From positions 1 through 8,909 of the forward strand of contig JAUYPG010000051.1 in assembly GCA_030695805.1 (NCBI GenBank): a stretch of 8,909 nt of DNA, read 5' to 3'. The stretch is from Nanobdellota archaeon (GTDB taxonomy: Bacteria > Patescibacteriota > Minisyncoccia > UBA6257 > GWB1-50-10). The notes below the pieces were generated by a model, which worked only from the letters and a program-made list of their open reading frames with translations, ran no database searches and was not told the origin of the DNA. How positions within the stretch are numbered: position 1 is the first letter of the stretch; every line of letters begins with the position of its first letter. A program made the translations under genes and the position numbers. Shown here in pieces: positions 6,240 through 8,909 of the stretch.

Positions 6240-6785
6240 TTAATCTATACGCAGAGAATTGAGCACGCGTTCAAAAGTTTTTCTGCCTTCCGCAGTTTTT
6301 TCTCGGTCATATACTCCAAGTCCAACCTCAAATATCTTTTCCTTTCGTTGTATTATTACTACTATAGATTGTCCGTTATTCATTTCCACCCTGAATCCAG
6401 AAAAACCGTCAATTTCCATTGTTGTTCTCCTTTGTGTGCTCGCAGGACGAAAAATATACGGATCAATTTCTTTTTCTACCCATTTTTCTGCTGACAACAT
6501 ATCGGAGTTATCATAAGCCGTAAAAGAGATTTTTACGTAGTATGGAAATTCCCTGTCTGTTATTTCTAGTTTTTGAAGAACAACATTCCCTCTCAGGTCT
6601 GTTCCGGGTGCATAATCTGAAATGTTCGCCACATATTCCCCCGGATACCTCACGCTATACCCCACCTCATCATTCCTATACGTCTTCCACCCCTTATAGG
6701 GGCCTGTATTGTTTTGCCACGCATAAATCCCCCCTCCGATGGCGAGGATGATGATGGTTGCGATGATTGTGTACTTTTTATCCAT
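6240..6785 (-). CDS. Signal-anchored PsbP-like protein, function unknown
   Basis: 181 residues. Residues 6-23 (TIIATIIILAIGGGIYAW) form one hydrophobic segment after a short charged start, so the protein is anchored in or exported across the membrane with its C-terminal domain outside. The rest begins KGWKTYRNDEVGYSVRYPGEY (residues 31-51) and ends FERVLNSLRID. This is the layout of PsbP/Mog1-like small extracytoplasmic domains, which CPR genomes often carry in several copies; that is family-level resemblance from memory, not a firm match. No cysteine lipobox is seen. Start is ATG at 6785, with a promoter-like pair ending 6 nt before it and no SD. It lies 12 bp after the 212-residue membrane protein gene. 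Its first 24 residues are 17/24 identical to the small peptide at 7433-7519. Confidence 0.8.
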   Translation of the reverse strand: MDKKYTIIATIIILAIGGGIYAWQNNTGPYKGWKTYRNDEVGYSVRYPGEYVANISDYAPGTDLRGNVVLQKLEITDREFPYYVKISFTAYDNSDMLSAEKWVEKEIDPYIFRPASTQRRTTMEIDGFSGFRVEMNNGQSIVVIIQRKEKIFEVGLGVYDREKTAEGRKTFERVLNSLRID

Positions 6786-6820
6786 ATTTTTACGATATTA
6801 CATTTCTTGAAAGTGGTCAA
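6714..6820 (-). repeat. Duplicated promoter plus signal-anchor cassette, copy 1
   Basis: Together with 7448-7554, at a constant offset of 734 bp, this forms a direct repeat. It covers a -35 TTGAC, 17-nt spacer, TATCGTAAAAATATG and the first 24 codons (M-x-KKY, IATIIILA, GG, Y, WQ conserved). Similarity is highest from the -10 into codon 15 and fades in the spacer. Confidence 0.75.
6792..6820 (-). promoter_or_regulatory. Promoter for the PsbP-like gene, apparent leaderless start
   Basis: TTGACC (6820-6815), 17-nt spacer, TATCGT (6797-6792), then AAAAAT and the ATG at 6785. A start 7 nt after the -10 would fall on the A of the ATG. It overlaps the last codons of the upstream membrane protein gene. 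The same boxes and spacing recur at 7526-7554. Confidence 0.6.
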
Positions 6821-7436
6821 TTTTCCGGGTATTTAAAAAAACTCTCTTTAACAGATATTCTCCGCTGATTCCTAGCATGAGATAAGTAATGCTTACAAAC
6901 CACGAATACACACTTGATCCATAAAAGAAAACATTCTCGTTACGCGTTATCATCATTATGAATGTGCCGAAGAAGATTGGAAAACGAATGATTTGTTCTA
7001 GCCCCAAAAGAAAGAAGAATAAAATCCAAAAGAAAAATCCAATGCCGAGCAGGGCATTCCTTCTAATTGCTCCAGACAGGGCAAAAACTTGTCTGTATGT
7101 TTGAAGTATCAACATAAACAGCGCGATTTGCAGGATTGTTGGAACGATGAATAATAAGAGGTTTATTTCAAGCTCAAAACGAATTATGGTTTGAACTCCC
7201 AGATTGAGCAGGATTGAGTAGATGTAATAAAACCTCGTGTCCAAACGAAGCATTTTCTGGGCGTCTTCCGCCCCATATATTGTTGAGGGGACTAATCCCC
7301 AAAAAAGTATTTTTTCTTTTCGCGCTATTTTCAATCTGAAACGAAACCAAAAAAATCCCATCAAAACTGCCAATATATTTATTAAGGAAAGAATGATGTC
7401 ACCATTCAACCAAAAAGGTGGTTTCATACGTATCAT
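6798..7436 (-). CDS. Multi-spanning membrane protein, function unknown
   Basis: 212 residues, very hydrophobic and rich in Phe, Ile and Leu. Probable membrane segments are at about 14-33, 67-85, 92-112, 128-148, 152-166 and 174-195, giving five or six helices with a short Arg/Lys-rich loop after the first (FRFRLKIARKEK). I do not recognise the family and see no catalytic motif; it could be an exporter-associated or sensor-type membrane subunit, but nothing shows this. The first ATG (7436) overlaps the stop of the 28-residue peptide as ATGA, which suggests translational coupling; a second ATG three codons in (7427) is possible. The C-terminus ends 12 bp before the PsbP-like gene. AT-richer than the flanking rseP, tgt and ATPase genes. 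Confidence 0.75.
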   Translation of the reverse strand: MIRMKPPFWLNGDIILSLINILAVLMGFFWFRFRLKIARKEKILFWGLVPSTIYGAEDAQKMLRLDTRFYYIYSILLNLGVQTIIRFELEINLLLFIVPTILQIALFMLILQTYRQVFALSGAIRRNALLGIGFFFWILFFFLLGLEQIIRFPIFFGTFIMMITRNENVFFYGSSVYSWFVSITYLMLGISGEYLLKRVFLNTRKIDHFQEM

Positions 7437-7519
7437 TCTTCAGCTCTCTGCCACCCGTAAACTCCCCCAACTGTGGCGAGGATGATGATGGTTGCGATTA
7501 CCGAATACTTCTTTTTCAT
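7433..7519 (-). CDS. 28-residue signal-anchor peptide, partial paralogue of the PsbP-like protein
   Basis: Starts KKKYSVIATIIILA after Met and ends YGWQRAEE, then TGA. It consists only of the charged start and the single hydrophobic segment of the protein at 6240-6785 (17 of 24 identical). The start at 7519 is chosen because the paralogue starts at the same place and the promoter boxes match; the frame stays open upstream to 7666, but that part is AT-rich and unrelated to anything here. The TGA overlaps the next gene's ATG. It may be a real small membrane peptide acting as leader for the 212-residue protein, or the stub of a second PsbP-like gene whose body was lost. The intact start and promoter favour expression; function unknown. 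Confidence 0.5.
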   Translation of the reverse strand: MKKKYSVIATIIILATVGGVYGWQRAEE

Positions 7520-7554
7520 ATTTTTACGATACCCCGACTTTCTAAAAGCGTCAA
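7448..7554 (-). repeat. Duplicated promoter plus signal-anchor cassette, copy 2
   Basis: Partner of 6714-6820; see there. Downstream of codon 24 the two copies diverge completely: copy 1 continues into the PsbP-like domain, copy 2 stops after 28 codons. Confidence 0.75.
7526..7554 (-). promoter_or_regulatory. Promoter for the small peptide/membrane protein unit, apparent leaderless start
   Basis: TTGACG (7554-7549, five of six to consensus), 17-nt spacer, TATCGT (7531-7526), AAAAAT, then ATG at 7519. Box spacing and distance to the ATG equal those at 6792-6820. The 200 bp upstream (7555-7754) is AT-rich and holds no gene I can support. Confidence 0.65.
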
Positions 7555-7754
7555 TCAAAATGAATGCGTCCGCTACATACTCCGAAATGTTCCTAAAATT
7601 ATTAAATATTGAAGCCTTAAACAAAAAATCCGATGAGTTAAATTTCCACCATATCTCCATGCGCACTTTAGTTTGATAAAGTACTCAAACATAAAAACGA
7701 AAAACAAAAAATTCGATTTCCGTAAAACCAGTAACTTAATGACAAAGATTGCTT

Positions 7755-8024
7755 TCAATACGTCCTCGACGTTCTCCGCTCAACATCAAACACATACATC
7801 ACGCGCTCGTTTTTCAAAATTTCATACTTGATCCGATAATTTCCCACGCGCCGCCTCCATACACTTTCCTCTCCTCCAAGTTTCTGCGCATCTCCATCAT
7901 ACGGATTAAAAATAAGCTCGCGAAGCGCATGTCTAATTCGGACTACATCCGCCCAGGGAATCTTTGCTAACTGCTTCTCAACGTTTCCGTGGACGACGAT
8001 TTTCCAGCCGTTGTTCAAGTTCAT
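7755..8024 (-). CDS. RelE/ParE-family toxin of a type II toxin-antitoxin pair
   Basis: 89 residues. The pattern WKIVVHGNVEKQLAKIP at the start, LRELIFNPYDGDAQKLGG in the middle and WRRRVGNYRIKYEI then VMYVFDVERR at the end is the compact RelE/ParE fold. RelE members cut ribosome-bound mRNA and ParE members poison gyrase; the sequence does not tell which. The basic WRRR...YRIKYE strand is where RelE-type catalytic Arg residues usually lie. Start is ATG at 8024 (a TTG stands one codon earlier). It overlaps the antitoxin gene by 47 bp, so it is probably coupled to it; a start further in is possible, since conserved residues begin only at WKIV, but no ATG is there. Second gene of a two-gene unit. 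Confidence 0.85.
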   Translation of the reverse strand: MNLNNGWKIVVHGNVEKQLAKIPWADVVRIRHALRELIFNPYDGDAQKLGGEESVWRRRVGNYRIKYEILKNERVMYVFDVERRTSRTY

Positions 8025-8211
8025 CAAGAGTTAAATAACGGCCTGCCGCGTAATCTTTTCGCGCTCGAGCAAGCGTTTTCTTATCCCGAAGAGTTGGTGT
8101 AAACTCTTTCACCGTTTCACGCCACCCCAAAAACGCCTCATAAAAATCTCGAGGAATTGCCACCAAATCTTTCTTCCCCGCCGCCTCTTTTGGAATAGTC
8201 ACCGTAGTCAT
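7978..8211 (-). CDS. Antitoxin partner of the RelE/ParE-like toxin
   Basis: 77 residues starting MTTVTIPKEAAGKKDLVAIP. The N-terminal part (TVTIPKE, LVAIPRDFYEAFL) resembles the short antitoxins that precede RelE/ParE toxins in Parcubacteria, and the C-terminal part (about 40-77, KKTLARARKDYAAGRYLTLDELEQRL) is a charged helical segment of the kind that wraps the toxin. The order antitoxin-toxin is the usual one. Start is ATG at 8211 rather than 8247, because the extension contains the promoter boxes and the protein pattern begins at MTTVT. Type II antitoxins normally repress their own promoter; no clear operator is visible beyond short TAGT/ACTA arms around the start. Confidence 0.8.
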   Translation of the reverse strand: MTTVTIPKEAAGKKDLVAIPRDFYEAFLGWRETVKEFTPTLRDKKTLARARKDYAAGRYLTLDELEQRLENRRPRKR

Positions 8212-8217
8212 AAAAAT

Positions 8218-8247
8218 ACTATACCACACCCTCCTCCGCAAAATCAA
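8218..8247 (-). promoter_or_regulatory. Toxin-antitoxin promoter with extended -10 and apparent leaderless start
   Basis: TTGATT (8247-8242), 18-nt spacer, TATAGT (8223-8218) preceded by TGG (extended -10), then ATTTTT and the ATG at 8211. A start 7 nt after the -10 is the A of the ATG, so no SD is available. Confidence 0.65.
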
Positions 8248-8271
8248 AACAAGGCGAGGACGAAGACGTTC

Positions 8272-8909
8272 TTAATTCGCAAGGCCGGAGATGTCTTTTA
8301 TGGTTACAAGCACCATAAGGAGAATGAGGATGGCAAACCCTGCCGTATTCGCGATTGCCTGCGCTTTGAATGGGATGGGGCGGCGAATGATTTTTTCGAT
8401 GATGAGAAAAAGGATCCTACCGCCGTCGAGCGCGGGAAACGGGATGAGGTTCAGGACCGCAAGATTTAGGGAGATGAGGGCCATGAGTTGAATGAGATAT
8501 GGGAGCCCCAGGTTTCCGGCCTGGGTCGCGATGCCCACAATGCCGATGGGGCCTGTAATCCCCTCGGCTATTTCGGGGCGCGTAAAGATGCCGGTTATGA
8601 GCTTGAAGAAGCTTCCCGTGATGAGCGCAAGGTTTTCCCACGTCGCTCTCGTACCCATAATCACGTTTTTAGGGAAGGGCTCGGGAGAAAGGCCAATTTC
8701 CACGAGTTCCACTCCCAAGGCGCCCTGTCCCTCGGGCACCTCGGCGCGCACCATCATCTCGATGGAAAGCGTTTGTGATGACCGCAGAATTTCGAGTGTT
8801 ATTGTCTCTCCCTTGTGCTCATTCGTGAATGTAATAAATGACTCGGTGGGAATGGGATCCTTGAATTCTCCCGCGCGCACAATGATGTCGCCTGATTTGA
8901 GTCCTGATA
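8272..8909 (-). CDS. rseP: RseP/site-2 protease family zinc metalloprotease, N-terminus beyond window
   Basis: C-terminal 211 residues of an M50 intramembrane protease, which cuts transmembrane substrates such as anti-sigma factors within the membrane. The frame is open at base 8909. SGLKSGDIIVRAGEF and the following ITLEILR are the end of a PDZ domain. Then come an extracytoplasmic linker, ITGPIGIVGIA, and a membrane helix ending NLIPFPALDGGRI. The Asp of LDGG (8425-8427) is the third zinc ligand; the HEXXH helix lies outside the window. A last hydrophobic helix (AILILLMVLVTI) precedes the stop. Family identification is firm; the physiological substrate in this organism is unknown. 60 bp separate it from the toxin-antitoxin unit, with no clear terminator. 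Confidence 0.95.
   Translation of the reverse strand, partial: SGLKSGDIIVRAGEFKDPIPTESFITFTNEHKGETITLEILRSSQTLSIEMMVRAEVPEGQGALGVELVEIGLSPEPFPKNVIMGTRATWENLALITGSFFKLITGIFTRPEIAEGITGPIGIVGIATQAGNLGLPYLIQLMALISLNLAVLNLIPFPALDGGRILFLIIEKIIRRPIPFKAQAIANTAGFAILILLMVLVTIKDISGLAN

Noticed and set aside
7532..7660. Decayed copy of the C-terminus of the 212-residue protein upstream of the small peptide
   Set aside because: A weak resemblance (IS-EY then ID-F) is better explained by the duplicated TTGAC...TATCGT promoter; too short to claim homology.
7520..7666. Longer 77-residue version of the small peptide starting at 7666
   Set aside because: The paralogous start and the matching promoter both point to the ATG at 7519; the upstream extension is AT-rich and contains the promoter boxes.

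Overview
The window looks like a piece of a Patescibacteria/CPR genome, most likely a Parcubacteria relative. This is inferred from the style of the tRNA-guanine transglycosylase, the RseP-type protease and the short signal-anchored 'KGWKTYRND...YPGEY' protein, and from the compact genes with very short leaders. No rRNA or marker gene fixes the taxonomy. Every gene I can support is on the minus strand, so the window reads right to left; long plus-strand frames are shadows of these genes.

From right to left: (1) 8909-8272, the C-terminal part of an RseP/site-2 protease with a PDZ remnant and an LDGG motif. (2) 8211-7755, a type II toxin-antitoxin pair (antitoxin, then RelE/ParE-like toxin) behind a strong-looking promoter whose start site would fall on the antitoxin ATG. 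(3) 7519-6240, a small cluster with a 28-residue signal-anchor peptide, a multi-spanning membrane protein and a signal-anchored PsbP-like protein. The peptide and the last protein share a duplicated promoter plus N-terminus, 734 bp apart. (4) 6106-3038, a 1022-residue secreted multidomain protein with an Ig-like DUF5011 domain and a C-terminal FlgD/T9SS-type sorting domain that strongly resembles Poribacteria exoproteins and is unexpected in CPR. (5) 3012-2721, an intergenic block packed with a terminator, four imperfect hairpins and a perfect 38-bp palindrome. (6) 2676-1501, tgt, whose coding sequence carries a four-unit heptanucleotide repeat. (7) 1423-1, the N-terminal two thirds of a P-type cation ATPase, which runs off the window.

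The most interesting signals are: the short tandem heptamer repeats that occur both between genes and inside tgt, resembling cyanobacterial STRRs; the duplicated promoter-plus-anchor cassette with apparent leaderless starts; the Poribacteria-like exoprotein; and the hairpin block between it and tgt. No CRISPR array, tRNA, rRNA or transposase was seen.
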